NCBI RefSeq assembly: GCF_023701525.1
Contig: NZ_JAMQAW010000012.1
Span: 224,610 to 288,609 of the forward strand
Length of the DNA: 64,000 bases
Direction of reading: 5' to 3'
Origin: Streptomyces albipurpureus
Lineage (GTDB): Bacteria > Actinomycetota > Actinomycetes > Streptomycetales > Streptomycetaceae
A program made the translations under genes and the position numbers. Below the pieces are notes generated by a model. It did no database searches. It was not told the origin of the DNA and saw nothing but the letters and a program-made list of their open reading frames with translations. Below, piece by piece: positions 1 to 8,379 of the stretch. Positions within the stretch are counted from its first letter, which is position 1; every line of letters begins with the position of its first letter.

Positions 1-355
1 CTGTCCTTGCTTGACCATGGTCTCCACCGCCCCGCGGGCCCCGATGGCCGTATTCGGTCACGCCCGTTTCGGCCGTGGTCAACTCCGTGGCGACCCGGCT
101 ATGTTGTCGCCACGCCTGGCTGACACGGAGGTCCCAGTGAGCGGAGACCCTGCTCGCGACCACCCGTACCGGGGCGTATCGGCCATCCCTTCGCGAGGGA
201 CGGTCGAACCCGCGCCTTCGGCACTCCCCAGCCACCGCGCGCACCGAGTGCCTCGTGCCGATTCCCCACTTCTCCCTACGGCACGACCGCGCTTCCCCCA
301 CCCACCGGCCGTCCCAACCGTACGGCGGCCGGAACATGAAAGGTGACCGCCCCTC
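1..355. other. Upstream region of subtilase gene, no secure gene
   Basis: No secure gene is visible here. A GTG at 61 on the minus strand opens a reading frame that leaves the window after 20 codons. It could be the start of a divergent gene, but it is too short to judge. On the plus strand a GTG at 138 lies six bases after a GGAGG sequence and opens a 68-residue Pro/Arg-rich frame ending at 346, ten bases before the subtilase. Its third-position bias is weak, so I treat it as noise or at most a leader peptide. The subtilase promoter should lie here. Confidence 0.4.
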
Positions 356-1525
356 ATGCGTAGACCTCACCTCGCCACCGCCACCGTCGCCCTCGGCCTC
401 GCCGTCCCGCTCGCCCTGGTCCCGACCACCGGATCCGCCGCACCAGCCCCGGAGCCGGCCCCCTTGGTCAAGGTCGCCCAGGCCCCCGCCGCCGAAGAGA
501 TCAAAGGGCAGTACATCGTCACCCTCAAGAAGGGTGTCGACGCCGCGGCTCTCGCCGAGTCGAAGTCGGTGAAGACGGAGTACGTGTACGACGCGGTCCT
601 CAACGGATTCGCCGCCGAACTGACCCCGGCCCGGCTCGCGGCGCTGCGCGCCGACTCCCGGGTCGCGTCCATCGAGGAGGACCAGAAGGTCATCTCCGCC
701 GCGACGCAGTACAACCCCACCTACGGCCTGGACCGAATAGACCAGCGCAGCGGACGCGACAGCACGTACACCTACACCCGCAACGGCTCCGGCGTCACCG
801 CCTACATCATCGACTCGGGGATCTTCGCCGGCCACCCCGACTTCGGCAACCGGGCCCGTAACGTCTTCGACGCCTTCGGCGGCAGCGGCGCGGACTGCAA
901 CGGCCACGGCACCCATGTCGCCGGTACGGTCGGCGGCACGACATACGGTGTGGCCAAGGGCGTCCAGCTGCGCGGTGTGAAGGTCCTCGACTGTCAGGGC
1001 TCGGGCTCCTTCTCCGGCATCATCGCCGGGTTCGACTGGGTCCGGCAGAACGCCGCGCGTCCCGCGGTGGCCAACGCCTCCCTCGGCGGCGGCTACTCCG
1101 CGGCCCTCAACAACGCGGCCACCGCCCTCGCCAACTCCGGTGTCCACACCACCGTCGCGGCGGGCAACAACAACCAGGACGCCTGCAACTACTCCCCGGC
1201 GAGCGCCGCCGGTGCCCTGTCGATCGCCGCCTCCGACTCAGCGGACAACAAGGCGAGCTTCAGCAACTACGGTCGGTGCGTCGACCTCTACGGCCCCGGT
1301 GTGAATGTCCTCTCCACCCGCTCCGGCGGCGGTACCACCACCATGAGCGGTACGTCGATGGCCGCACCGCATGTCGCGGGCGTGGCGGCGCTCTACAAGG
1401 CGACGTACGGTGACGCCTCCAGCACCACGGTCAACAACTGGATTGTCAACAACAGCACCGCCAACGCGATCCGCGGCAACTTCAGCGGCACCCCGAACCG
1501 GCTGCTGTTCAAGTCGACCCTCTGA
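356..1525 (+). CDS. Secreted subtilisin-family (S8) serine protease with I9 propeptide
   Basis: This is a secreted extracellular serine protease. Residues 1-29 form a typical Sec signal peptide (basic n-region, hydrophobic core, cleavage near GSAA). Residues about 50-115 match an inhibitor I9 propeptide, which folds the enzyme and is then removed. The peptidase S8 domain spans about 120-389. The catalytic triad is visible as Asp153 (IIDSGI), His184 (HGTHVAG) and Ser334 (SGTSMAAPH), with Asn271 in AAGNNN as the oxyanion-hole residue. At 389 residues it has the usual length of an aqualysin/proteinase K-like enzyme without an added C-terminal domain. The ATG is preceded by GAAAGGTG. A strong hairpin follows the stop, so the gene is probably monocistronic and supplies amino acids from extracellular protein. 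Confidence 0.95.
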   Translation: MRRPHLATATVALGLAVPLALVPTTGSAAPAPEPAPLVKVAQAPAAEEIKGQYIVTLKKGVDAAALAESKSVKTEYVYDAVLNGFAAELTPARLAALRADSRVASIEEDQKVISAATQYNPTYGLDRIDQRSGRDSTYTYTRNGSGVTAYIIDSGIFAGHPDFGNRARNVFDAFGGSGADCNGHGTHVAGTVGGTTYGVAKGVQLRGVKVLDCQGSGSFSGIIAGFDWVRQNAARPAVANASLGGGYSAALNNAATALANSGVHTTVAAGNNNQDACNYSPASAAGALSIAASDSADNKASFSNYGRCVDLYGPGVNVLSTRSGGGTTTMSGTSMAAPHVAGVAALYKATYGDASSTTVNNWIVNNSTANAIRGNFSGTPNRLLFKSTL

Positions 1526-1576
1526 TCTCGGACCGCTCTGGTCCTTTCCTCCCCATGGCCCTGTGATGCTGTGGCC

Positions 1577-1600
1577 GGGGGCCCTGGAGACAGGGCCCCC
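1577..1600 (+). terminator. Rho-independent-type hairpin after the protease
   Basis: Perfect 10 bp stem (GGGGGCCCTG with CAGGGCCCCC) and a GAGA tetraloop, 52 bases after the protease stop. There is no U-tract, which is common for Streptomyces terminators. Confidence 0.8.
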
Positions 1601-2244
1601 GCGTTCCTGTGAGGTCGGACAGCAGGGCGTCGCGGACCGTCTCGTTCCTCGCCCCCTACGCCCAGTTCCCCGCCGGCGCCGCGAGGTCGACATCTGACCG
1701 GGTCCGAAGAACGCGACCGGGCCAGGGGCGAACTGTCGGACCATGACGGGGAGCCTTCCCGGGGGCTACCGGACCGGCCCCGCCCTCCTGTCCGGCGGCC
1801 AGCACCGTTGGGACACTATCCGGCCCCATGCTGGCTGATTGCCGACCTAGTCCTGAGCGTCACGGCTCTGACCTGCACACACGTCCAGGCCTACCAGATT
1901 GCTGTGCAAAGTCCGACGTTGCAATCAGATGCCGATTGCTGGCAGGGTAGAGGCTCTGAGAATCGCCGAAGCATGACCGAAGTGAAGCAATACAGAGAGG
2001 TACAGGCCTTGTTCGACGTGGTGCTGCGTGGAGACATGGTGGCAGCGTCCCTGTTCCGGGCCGATCCCGCAGTCGCTGGGGTACGCATCCCTACGGCAAC
2101 CCGACCGGGTGCCCGCTCGGCACGGTGGCCGGGACCGGGCGGGCAGGGCGCGGTCCGTGCGCGCCCAGTCGGCGCCGACCGCTGCCGACCCGTCCGCGGA
2201 TGTGGGCACACTCCGCCGGTCCGGAAAGGGTCGGGGGCAGCCCG
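1601..2244. other. Intergenic region with GATTGC/GCAATC half-sites; weak ORF
   Basis: No confident gene. A lower-GC patch carries three half-sites: GATTGC at 1897, GCAATC at 1921 and GATTGC at 1934, the last two forming an inverted repeat with a 7-base spacer. This resembles a regulator binding site. An ATG at 1973 opens a 91-residue frame whose TGA overlaps the GTG of the IclR gene (GTGA at 2245). Its codon bias is poor and I recognise no domain, so it may be only leader sequence. Confidence 0.4.
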
Positions 2245-3039
2245 GTGACCGAAGTTGACGGAAAGCCTGCCACGGCCCGTAACAACTCCGCCTCGCTGCG
2301 GCGGGCGCTCACCATCCTGCTCCACCTCGGAGAGGAAGGCCGCGCGCGGGGCGCCACGCTCGCGGAACTGACGTCGGGCCTGAGCATGAACAAGAGCACG
2401 GTGTTGCGTCTCCTGGCGCCCCTGTGCGAGGTGCGGTTGGTTGAGCAGGACGTACGGACCGGCCGCTACCGGCTCGGATCGCGCACCGCGCAGTTGGGCC
2501 ATGTCTACCTGGACGGTCTGGACCTGCGGGACACCGCTCACGATGTGCTGGAGCGGTTGGCGTCCGACACCGGCGAGACCGCCTATCTGGTGATCCCCGA
2601 TCTGCCGGATGTGGTCTATGTGGACAAGATCGAGAGTCCCCAGTCAGTGCGGATGCACTCCCCCATCGGAAGCCGTCGGCCCGCCTACTGCACGGGTGTG
2701 GGCAAGGCCGTGCTGGCCCACACCGACGTCGGGACGGTGAACGCGGCGTTGGCGCACGGCCTTCCCCGGCGCACCCCCCACACCCTGACCACTCCCGAGG
2801 CGCTCCACGCCGACCTGGCCGTGATCCGCTCGCGCGGCTACGCGGTGGACGACCTGGAGAACGAGCCGGACATCCGCTGCGTCGCGGCGCCGGTGTTCGA
2901 CCACGCGGGCACGGCGGTCTGCGCGGTCAGTGTGTCCGGGCCTGCCGCGCGCATCACATCCGAGCGCGTTCCCGGCCTCGGCCCGCTGGTGTCAGCCGCC
3001 GCGGCTGAGATCTCCCGACGGCTCGGAGCGGCCCGCTGA
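2245..3039 (+). CDS. IclR-family transcriptional regulator (first of two paralogues)
   Basis: This 264-residue DNA-binding regulator has an N-terminal winged helix (about residues 10-80, including SMNKSTVLRLLAPL as recognition region) and a C-terminal IclR effector-binding domain (about 85-264, with YCTGVGKAVLAH and the distal IRCVAAPVFDH motif). I chose the GTG at 2245 because the protein then aligns with the paralogue at 10561, both beginning a few residues before RNNSASLRRA. A longer frame starting at 2125 adds an unsupported basic extension. It is convergent with the peptide-transport operon across a shared hairpin. By IclR precedent it probably binds a small metabolite and controls that operon; this is inferred from position. 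Confidence 0.88.
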   Translation: MTEVDGKPATARNNSASLRRALTILLHLGEEGRARGATLAELTSGLSMNKSTVLRLLAPLCEVRLVEQDVRTGRYRLGSRTAQLGHVYLDGLDLRDTAHDVLERLASDTGETAYLVIPDLPDVVYVDKIESPQSVRMHSPIGSRRPAYCTGVGKAVLAHTDVGTVNAALAHGLPRRTPHTLTTPEALHADLAVIRSRGYAVDDLENEPDIRCVAAPVFDHAGTAVCAVSVSGPAARITSERVPGLGPLVSAAAAEISRRLGAAR

Positions 3040-3056
3040 GCATCTCGTCGTGCGTC

Positions 3057-3083
3057 CTCGCGGCCGCTTGAACCGGCCGCGAG
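3057..3083. terminator. Bidirectional hairpin between convergent genes
   Basis: Perfect 10 bp inverted repeat (CTCGCGGCCG and CGGCCGCGAG) with a 7-base loop. It lies 18 bases after the IclR stop and about 100 bases after the end of the convergent serine hydrolase, so it can serve both. Confidence 0.75.
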
Positions 3084-3179
3084 CCACTGGCCGCAAGAAC
3101 CGTCCCAGGCCGGAGGGGTCGCACGGTGCCGGACGGGGCACCGGTGGAATCAGCCGTCCACCGCGCCCCGTACCCCAGG

Positions 3180-4532
3180 TCAGGCGAGCCTGTGCGCGAT
3201 CCGATCGTGATGGCGCAGGGCCGACACGGTGCCATCGGGTTCCCTGACGAAGGAGGCGGCGGCGCCGAGGGGGCTCCCGTCGGCAGCGAGCGCGACCAGG
3301 GTGTCCGGCGGGGCCAGCACCAACCGGTCCGGGGAATCGAGGGTGATGACGTACTGGTTCGGCCCCGGCGGTGCCTGGTTCGCGATGACCCTCATCTCCC
3401 CCTCGGCCCGCCCCCGGACCAGGGTGATCGTGCCGTAGAAGCCGCAGTCATAGGTCCCCAGCAGGGCTTCGGCCAGCTCATCGCCGACCGGACGCAGGGC
3501 ACGGGTGGGCGCCGGTCCGAACGCCGCGGTGAGAATCAGCCGCTCAATGTCCTCCGCCACGCCCCAACCGTCGAGCGAGTTCGTCAGTACGGTGTAGGCG
3601 AGCTCGCGGGAAGGGATGAGCACCAGGCGGGACGCATAGCCGATGGTGAGCCCGTCGTGCGACATCGCGGGGCTGCCGCCGCGTTCTTCGAGCATCCAGG
3701 CGAGCCCGATGTCATGGCCCGCGCTCCCGCGATGGGCCTGGACGCGGAAGAGGCCGCTGGGCGCCGCGGACGAGGTGACATGGACCGCGTACCGCATGAG
3801 GTCGCGCGCCGTGCTGAGGACACCGCCGCCCGGCACATCCCAGCCCGGGAGCTGCCAGTGTCGCTGCCACCCCTGGTCGATGAGCAGGGTGGGCCGGCCG
3901 TGCCCGTCCCGGCCGTGCGGCGCGGCGACCCGCCGGGTCACCACCTGGTCGGCGGTGGTGAACGTGCCAGACATTCCGGCCGGGTCGAGGACCTCGTCCT
4001 GGAGGACGTCCGTGTAGTGCCGGCCGGTGACGCGCTCCACCACCGCGGCGGCCACCATGATCCCCGGACCGCTGTACGAGTAGTCCGTCCCCGGCGCGAA
4101 GAGCAGCGGTCGGCGGACGAAGTGGGCCAGTGACGCCTGGACGGAGTCGTCCGCGTGGTCGGCCAGCAGGGCCGGAGCGTCGGCGATCATGTTCTGCGCG
4201 TCGATGCCCGAGGTATGGGTGATCAGGTGCCGCAGAGTGATCCGCTCGTCCATCCCGGTGCCGGGGAACAGCGGTGCCACCGGGTCGTCCAGCTCCACCT
4301 GGCCACGGTCGGCCAGGCGCCCGATGACGAATCCGAGCAGGGTTTTGGAGATCGAGCCGACCTGGAAGATCGTGTCGGGGTCCACGGGGAGCCGGTGTGC
4401 CGTGTTGGTGTCGCCGTAGCCGAGCAGCGTGGTCTCACCGTCGGCCAGGACGCCCACGGCCGCGCCCGGCACTCCATGCCGGGAGAGGATTTCGGGGACA
4501 TGCTCGTCGAGCAGGGTGGTGAAGTCGGACAC
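3180..4532 (-). CDS. Beta-lactamase-fold serine hydrolase (class C / D-aminopeptidase-like)
   Basis: This 450-residue protein belongs to the penicillin-recognising serine hydrolase superfamily. The nucleophile motif SxxK is clear (Ser60-Ile-Ser-Lys63). The second motif reads Tyr151-Ser-Tyr153 where YxN is usual, so Asn is replaced. The third-motif region contains MSHDG. A C-terminal beta-barrel-like segment follows from about residue 340, as in D-aminopeptidases and esterases. No signal peptide is evident, so it is probably cytoplasmic. It is the last gene of the peptide ABC transporter operon, 42 bases after dppC, which suggests it hydrolyses the imported peptide, D-amino-acid amide or ester. 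GTG start with GGAGAG upstream. The true substrate cannot be read from sequence. Confidence 0.88.
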   Translation of the reverse strand: MSDFTTLLDEHVPEILSRHGVPGAAVGVLADGETTLLGYGDTNTAHRLPVDPDTIFQVGSISKTLLGFVIGRLADRGQVELDDPVAPLFPGTGMDERITLRHLITHTSGIDAQNMIADAPALLADHADDSVQASLAHFVRRPLLFAPGTDYSYSGPGIMVAAAVVERVTGRHYTDVLQDEVLDPAGMSGTFTTADQVVTRRVAAPHGRDGHGRPTLLIDQGWQRHWQLPGWDVPGGGVLSTARDLMRYAVHVTSSAAPSGLFRVQAHRGSAGHDIGLAWMLEERGGSPAMSHDGLTIGYASRLVLIPSRELAYTVLTNSLDGWGVAEDIERLILTAAFGPAPTRALRPVGDELAEALLGTYDCGFYGTITLVRGRAEGEMRVIANQAPPGPNQYVITLDSPDRLVLAPPDTLVALAADGSPLGAAASFVREPDGTVSALRHHDRIAHRLA

Positions 4533-4574
4533 GGTGATGTCTCTCCTGCGAGGGTGTCGGATGCGAGCCGGGGC

Positions 4575-5489
4575 TCAGGCGCCGGCCGCGGTACGGGTGT
4601 GGGGGTCGAGCCGGTCGCGCAGGACGTCGCCGAGGAGATTGAACGCGAGGACGAGGACCACGAACGCGATCGAGGGGAACGCCACGACCCAGGGATCGGT
4701 GAGCAGGTACTGCTGGGACGACGAGATCATGCTGCCGTAGTCGGCGTCGGGCGGACGGACGCCGAAGCCGAGGAAGCTCAGGGCCGCGTAGGCACCTTCC
4801 GCGGTGGAGAGGTTGATCGCGGTCATGATGACGAGCGGGGAGGCGATGTTGGGCAGGATGTGGCGGAACACGATCCACAGCCTGCCGCGGCCACACAGCC
4901 GGGCGGCGTCGACGAAGGCGCGCTGCGCGATCTCGATCGTCGAGCCGCGGGCGATGCGCGCGAACCGTGGGATGGTCACGATGCCGATGGCCAGCGACGC
5001 GTTGATCAGGCCGCTTCCCATCACCGCGAGCACGAGGATCGCGAGGAGGTACTCGGGGATCGCGAACAGCAGATCGACTATCCGGGACAGGACTCCGTCC
5101 CAGAGGCGGCCCAGGAACCCGGCCGCGATCCCGATCGCGGTGCCGATCAGCAGCGCGAACAGCACGGCGTAGGTCGCGGACAGCAGAGCGGGACGGGCGG
5201 CGGCGATGATCCGCGAGAACTGGTCACGTCCGAGCGCGTCCGTCCCCAGCCAGTGGTCGGCCGACGGTGAGGACAGCCGTGGGCCGGCGCTGACGTCGTT
5301 GGGACCGTACGGCACGAGGAACGAACCGAAGGCCGCCAGGAAGATGTAGCCGAGGATGAGGAAGACGGCGACGTTGGCGACGATGCCGCGCAGCGGCCAG
5401 CGGAAAGAGCGCTTTGGTGCGGGAGTGGGCGTGGTGGGTGGTGCGGTGGGAGGGGATGGGCGGGGATGAGCCGAGCTGGGCTTGGTCAC
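4575..5489 (-). CDS. dppC: Peptide ABC transporter permease, DppC/OppC type
   Basis: Inner-membrane permease of 304 residues. After a Pro/Ser-rich cytoplasmic N-terminus there is one transmembrane helix (about 35-55), then the DppC-type N-terminal segment containing HWLGTDALGRDQFSR and five further helices. The EAA loop that contacts the ATPase lies around VDAARLCGRGRLWIVFRHILPN, cut here to its core: ARLCGRGRLWIVFRHILPN. It pairs with the DppB-type permease encoded 15 bases upstream. GTG start with GGGAG eight bases before it. It moves di- or oligopeptides, or another Opp-family ligand, delivered by the lipoprotein at the head of the operon. Confidence 0.93.
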   Translation of the reverse strand: MTKPSSAHPRPSPPTAPPTTPTPAPKRSFRWPLRGIVANVAVFLILGYIFLAAFGSFLVPYGPNDVSAGPRLSSPSADHWLGTDALGRDQFSRIIAAARPALLSATYAVLFALLIGTAIGIAAGFLGRLWDGVLSRIVDLLFAIPEYLLAILVLAVMGSGLINASLAIGIVTIPRFARIARGSTIEIAQRAFVDAARLCGRGRLWIVFRHILPNIASPLVIMTAINLSTAEGAYAALSFLGFGVRPPDADYGSMISSSQQYLLTDPWVVAFPSIAFVVLVLAFNLLGDVLRDRLDPHTRTAAGA

Positions 5490-5504
5490 GCTGACTCCCG
5501 TTTC

Positions 5505-6452
5505 CTAGGTGTGGATGATGCGCCGGTCGACGAACGGCAGCGCGATGTCGACGAGCAGGTTGCCGAGGATGAACGTGCCGGCGATGACGAGAGCCTGCGC
5601 GGTGAGTTGGGAGAAGTCCCGGTTGGAGATCGAGTCGAGCACTCCGCGCCCCAGGCCTGGCAGGCTGAAGATCTCCTCGACGATGAACAGTCCGCCGACG
5701 AGGAATCCGAAGATGAATCCGATCAGGGTGAGCACCGGGGGCAGGGCGGCACGCAGGGCGTAGACGTAGCGGATGCGCCACTCCGCGATGCCGTTGGTGC
5801 GTGCCGTGGTGATGTGGGGCTGGGCGAGAACCTCGATCATGGACGAGCGGGTCATCTGTGCCACCAGCGGCGCGGTGGGGATGCCGACCGCGAGGGCTGG
5901 CAGCAGCATGGTCTGGAGGTTGCCGACGGCGCTTTCGGAGAACGGGATGTAGCTCGCCGAGTACATGTTGGTCAGGTACTGCGCCGCCACATAGAGCGCG
6001 GCGGAGCCGGAGACGAAGCCGGGAAAGGCGAACACCACGAGCAGGGGGATGCGGATGCCCCAGTCGATGCCCTTGCCCGAGTGGGTCGCCGCGATGACCC
6101 CGACGGGGAGCCCGACGGCGACCGCGATGACGAGTCCGATCAGGGCCAACTCAAAGGAGATCGGCGCCTGTTGCGCGATCACATCGAGGTTCTCCTGGCC
6201 GGATATGGGTGATACCCCGAAGTCGCCGCGCAGGGTGCCCCAGAGCCAGTCCAGGTACTGCTGGTAGAGGGGCTGGTCCAGCCCGAGGTCGCGTTCGATG
6301 GCGGCGATGGTCTCGGGAGAGGCCTTGGCCCCGGCGATCACCGAAGCGGCGCTGCCCGGCACGAGGCCGCGGCCCGCGAAGAACACCAGCGCCGAGAGCG
6401 CCAGCAGCACACCGGCGGCACCGGTGAGCTTCTTGGCCAGGTAGAGGATCAC
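5505..6452 (-). CDS. dppB: Peptide ABC transporter permease, DppB/OppB type
   Basis: Integral membrane permease of 315 residues with about six transmembrane helices. The N-terminal helix is LTGAAGVLLALSALVFFAG, and the family-typical periplasmic region has DLGLDQPLYQQYLDWLWG. The EAA motif region is TARTNGIAEWRIRYVYALRA. I set the start at the GTG at 6452, which overlaps the stop of the upstream ATPase (GTGA), has GGAGGAG upstream and gives the normal family length. The open frame extends much further upstream, but that extension is the antisense-like reading of the ATPase gene. It forms the translocation channel with DppC. Confidence 0.92.
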   Translation of the reverse strand: MILYLAKKLTGAAGVLLALSALVFFAGRGLVPGSAASVIAGAKASPETIAAIERDLGLDQPLYQQYLDWLWGTLRGDFGVSPISGQENLDVIAQQAPISFELALIGLVIAVAVGLPVGVIAATHSGKGIDWGIRIPLLVVFAFPGFVSGSAALYVAAQYLTNMYSASYIPFSESAVGNLQTMLLPALAVGIPTAPLVAQMTRSSMIEVLAQPHITTARTNGIAEWRIRYVYALRAALPPVLTLIGFIFGFLVGGLFIVEEIFSLPGLGRGVLDSISNRDFSQLTAQALVIAGTFILGNLLVDIALPFVDRRIIHT

Positions 6453-7507
6453 AGCTCTCCTCCAAGATCTGCCGCGCCGCTCGTCGCGGAGTCGGCATGT
6501 ACGGCCCGGGTCAGGGTGAGTTCGCCCGGCTTGTGGCAGCGCACCCGATGACCGGTGGACACCTCCGCCAGTTCGGGGGCGACTTGGACGCATCCGTCGT
6601 CGGCGATCGGGCAGCGCGGTGCGAAGCGGCAGCCCGGCGGGGGGTTCACCGCGCTCGGCGGCTCCCCTCGCAACACCACGCGTTCGATGCCCTCCTCCCC
6701 CTGGAAGATGCCGGGCTCGGTCGATCGCAGAGCGACGGCGTACGGGTGCAGCAGGCCCCGGTCGAACGCATCGGCCGGTGCCTCCTCCACGATCTGACCC
6801 AGATACATGACCGCCATCGAGTGGCTGACCTGCCGTACCGCGCGCAGGTCGTGCGAGATGAACACATACGCGGTGCCGGTCTCCCGCTGTAGCCGCTCCA
6901 GCAGGTCGAGCACCTGGGCCTGGAGGGAGGCGTCCAGCGAACTCACCGCCTCGTCGAGCAGGATGAGGTCGGGTCGGGCGATCAACGCACGCGCGATGCA
7001 CACGCGTTGCTGCTGTCCCCCCGACAGCTGGTGGGGGTAGCGGGAGCCGAGTTCACGCGGCAGGCCGACTGCGGCGAAGGCGTCGTCTACGCGTTGCTCC
7101 CGCTCGGCCTTCCCCACACCACCGAGTGCCTCGGCGACGCTGGCCCGTACGTTCATACGGGGGTCCAGGGCGCTCGCGGGATCCTGGAAGACCGCCTGTA
7201 CCCTGCCGCCCGCGCCGGCGGTGACATCGCGCAGTTCGGCGCCGACCTGCACCGAACCCGATGTCGGGGTGTCCAGTCCGGTGATCAGCCGCCCGAGTGT
7301 GGACTTTCCGCACCCCGACTCGCCGACCAGACCGAGCGTGCGTCCGGCCCGCAGTCGCACGCTGATGCCGTCCACCGCGTGCACCTGGGCGCGCTCACCC
7401 CGCAGGCTGGTGCGCCGTGTCCGGAAGTACTTGACTGCGTCATGGACGTCGAGCACCACGTCCCGCAGGTCCTCGGATGCCTCGGGCAGTGTCTGCTTCC
7501 CGGTCAT
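6449..7507 (-). CDS. dppF: Peptide ABC transporter ATPase, DppF/OppF type
   Basis: Cytoplasmic ATP-binding subunit of 352 residues. Walker A is GESGCGKST, the ABC signature is LSGGQQQRV, and Walker B is LILLDEAVSSLD, followed by the switch His in FISHDLRAV. The C-terminus carries the oligopeptide/dipeptide extension with the Cys-rich PPPGCRFAPRCPIADDGC, which in this family can hold an iron-sulfur cluster. Walker B has Asp-Glu-Ala-Val where DEPVS is more common, a mild change. It starts in an ATGA overlap with the preceding ATPase gene (7504-7507), so the two ATPases are translationally coupled and probably act as a heterodimer. Confidence 0.93.
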   Translation of the reverse strand: MTGKQTLPEASEDLRDVVLDVHDAVKYFRTRRTSLRGERAQVHAVDGISVRLRAGRTLGLVGESGCGKSTLGRLITGLDTPTSGSVQVGAELRDVTAGAGGRVQAVFQDPASALDPRMNVRASVAEALGGVGKAEREQRVDDAFAAVGLPRELGSRYPHQLSGGQQQRVCIARALIARPDLILLDEAVSSLDASLQAQVLDLLERLQRETGTAYVFISHDLRAVRQVSHSMAVMYLGQIVEEAPADAFDRGLLHPYAVALRSTEPGIFQGEEGIERVVLRGEPPSAVNPPPGCRFAPRCPIADDGCVQVAPELAEVSTGHRVRCHKPGELTLTRAVHADSATSGAADLGGEL

Positions 7508-8379
7508 GTCACCATCTCACTCGGGCCGTCCCCGTCACCGGGGACCCTGCCGCGGGCCGCGGCGATCAGGGATCGGGTGTAGGGGTGGGTGGGGCGGGTC
7601 AGGACTTCGGCCGCCGTGCCCTTCTCGACGATCTCGCCGCGGTACATCACCATGACCGTGGTGCACAACTCGGCGACCACACCGATGTCGTGCGAGATCA
7701 GCAGGAGGGTCATTCCGGCCTCGGCCACCCGCTCCCGCAGCAGTTCGACGACCTGCGCCTGAACGGTGACGTCCAGCGCCGTGGTGGGTTCGTCGGCGAT
7801 CAGCAGGTCGGGATGGTTGAGCAGCGCCATGGCGATCATGACTCGCTGCCGCATTCCCCCCGACAACTCGTGGGGGTAGTTGCGCCGCTTGACCGCGGCG
7901 TCACCGATGCCGACCCGGTGCAACGCCTCCTCGACGATCGTCGTGCGCTCCTGGCGGCTGAGCGAGCGGTGGGCGGACAGCACGTCGGACAACTGTCGTC
8001 CGATGGTGAAGACCGGGTTGAGGTTGCCCAGGGGGTCCTGGGGAACGCGTGACATCCGGGTGCTGCGCAGGGCCCGCAGCTCGGAGGGTTTGAGGTCCGT
8101 CAGATCGTGGCCGTCGAGGTCGACGCGACCGGTGACCTGGGCCGAGGTCGGCAGCAGCCGCAGCACGGCCGCCGCCAGGGTCGACTTGCCGGACCCCGAC
8201 TCGCCGACCAGACCGACGCGGTCGCCGGGCCTCAGGCTGAAGGAGACACCGTTGACCGCGGGCGGTTGGGTCCGGCCGTAGCGCACGGTGAGTCCCTCGA
8301 TCACCAGCAGCGGGTCCTGTTCACCCGCCGCGCGGGTCGCGCCCCTGGGGGCGCGACCCGATACCGGGGTCCTAGCCAC
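7504..8379 (-). CDS. dppD: Peptide ABC transporter ATPase, DppD/OppD type
   Basis: Cytoplasmic ATP-binding subunit of 291 residues. Walker A is GESGSGKST, the signature is LSGGMRQRV, Walker B is LLIADEPTTALD, and the switch His lies in LLISHDIGVV. The protein ends shortly after THPYTRSLIAA, so the Cys-containing C-terminal extension found in its partner is missing; it is shorter than most DppD proteins (about 320-340 residues). The GTG start at 8379 overlaps the end of the binding-protein gene by eight bases, which supports a single operon. Confidence 0.92.
   Translation of the reverse strand: MARTPVSGRAPRGATRAAGEQDPLLVIEGLTVRYGRTQPPAVNGVSFSLRPGDRVGLVGESGSGKSTLAAAVLRLLPTSAQVTGRVDLDGHDLTDLKPSELRALRSTRMSRVPQDPLGNLNPVFTIGRQLSDVLSAHRSLSRQERTTIVEEALHRVGIGDAAVKRRNYPHELSGGMRQRVMIAMALLNHPDLLIADEPTTALDVTVQAQVVELLRERVAEAGMTLLLISHDIGVVAELCTTVMVMYRGEIVEKGTAAEVLTRPTHPYTRSLIAAARGRVPGDGDGPSEMVT

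Noticed and set aside
2125..2244. Longer N-terminus for the first IclR regulator
   Set aside because: Arg/Pro-rich extension absent from the paralogue; the GTG at 2245 gives a normal IclR N-terminus.
3126..4133. Long plus-strand open frame opposite the serine hydrolase
   Set aside because: It is the antisense reading of a well-supported gene; the protein is Arg/Gly-rich with no domain, a common artefact in very high GC DNA.
6453..7001. N-terminal extension of the DppB permease
   Set aside because: It overlaps the ATPase gene in another frame; the GTG at 6452 with GTGA overlap and GGAGGAG gives the proper first helix.
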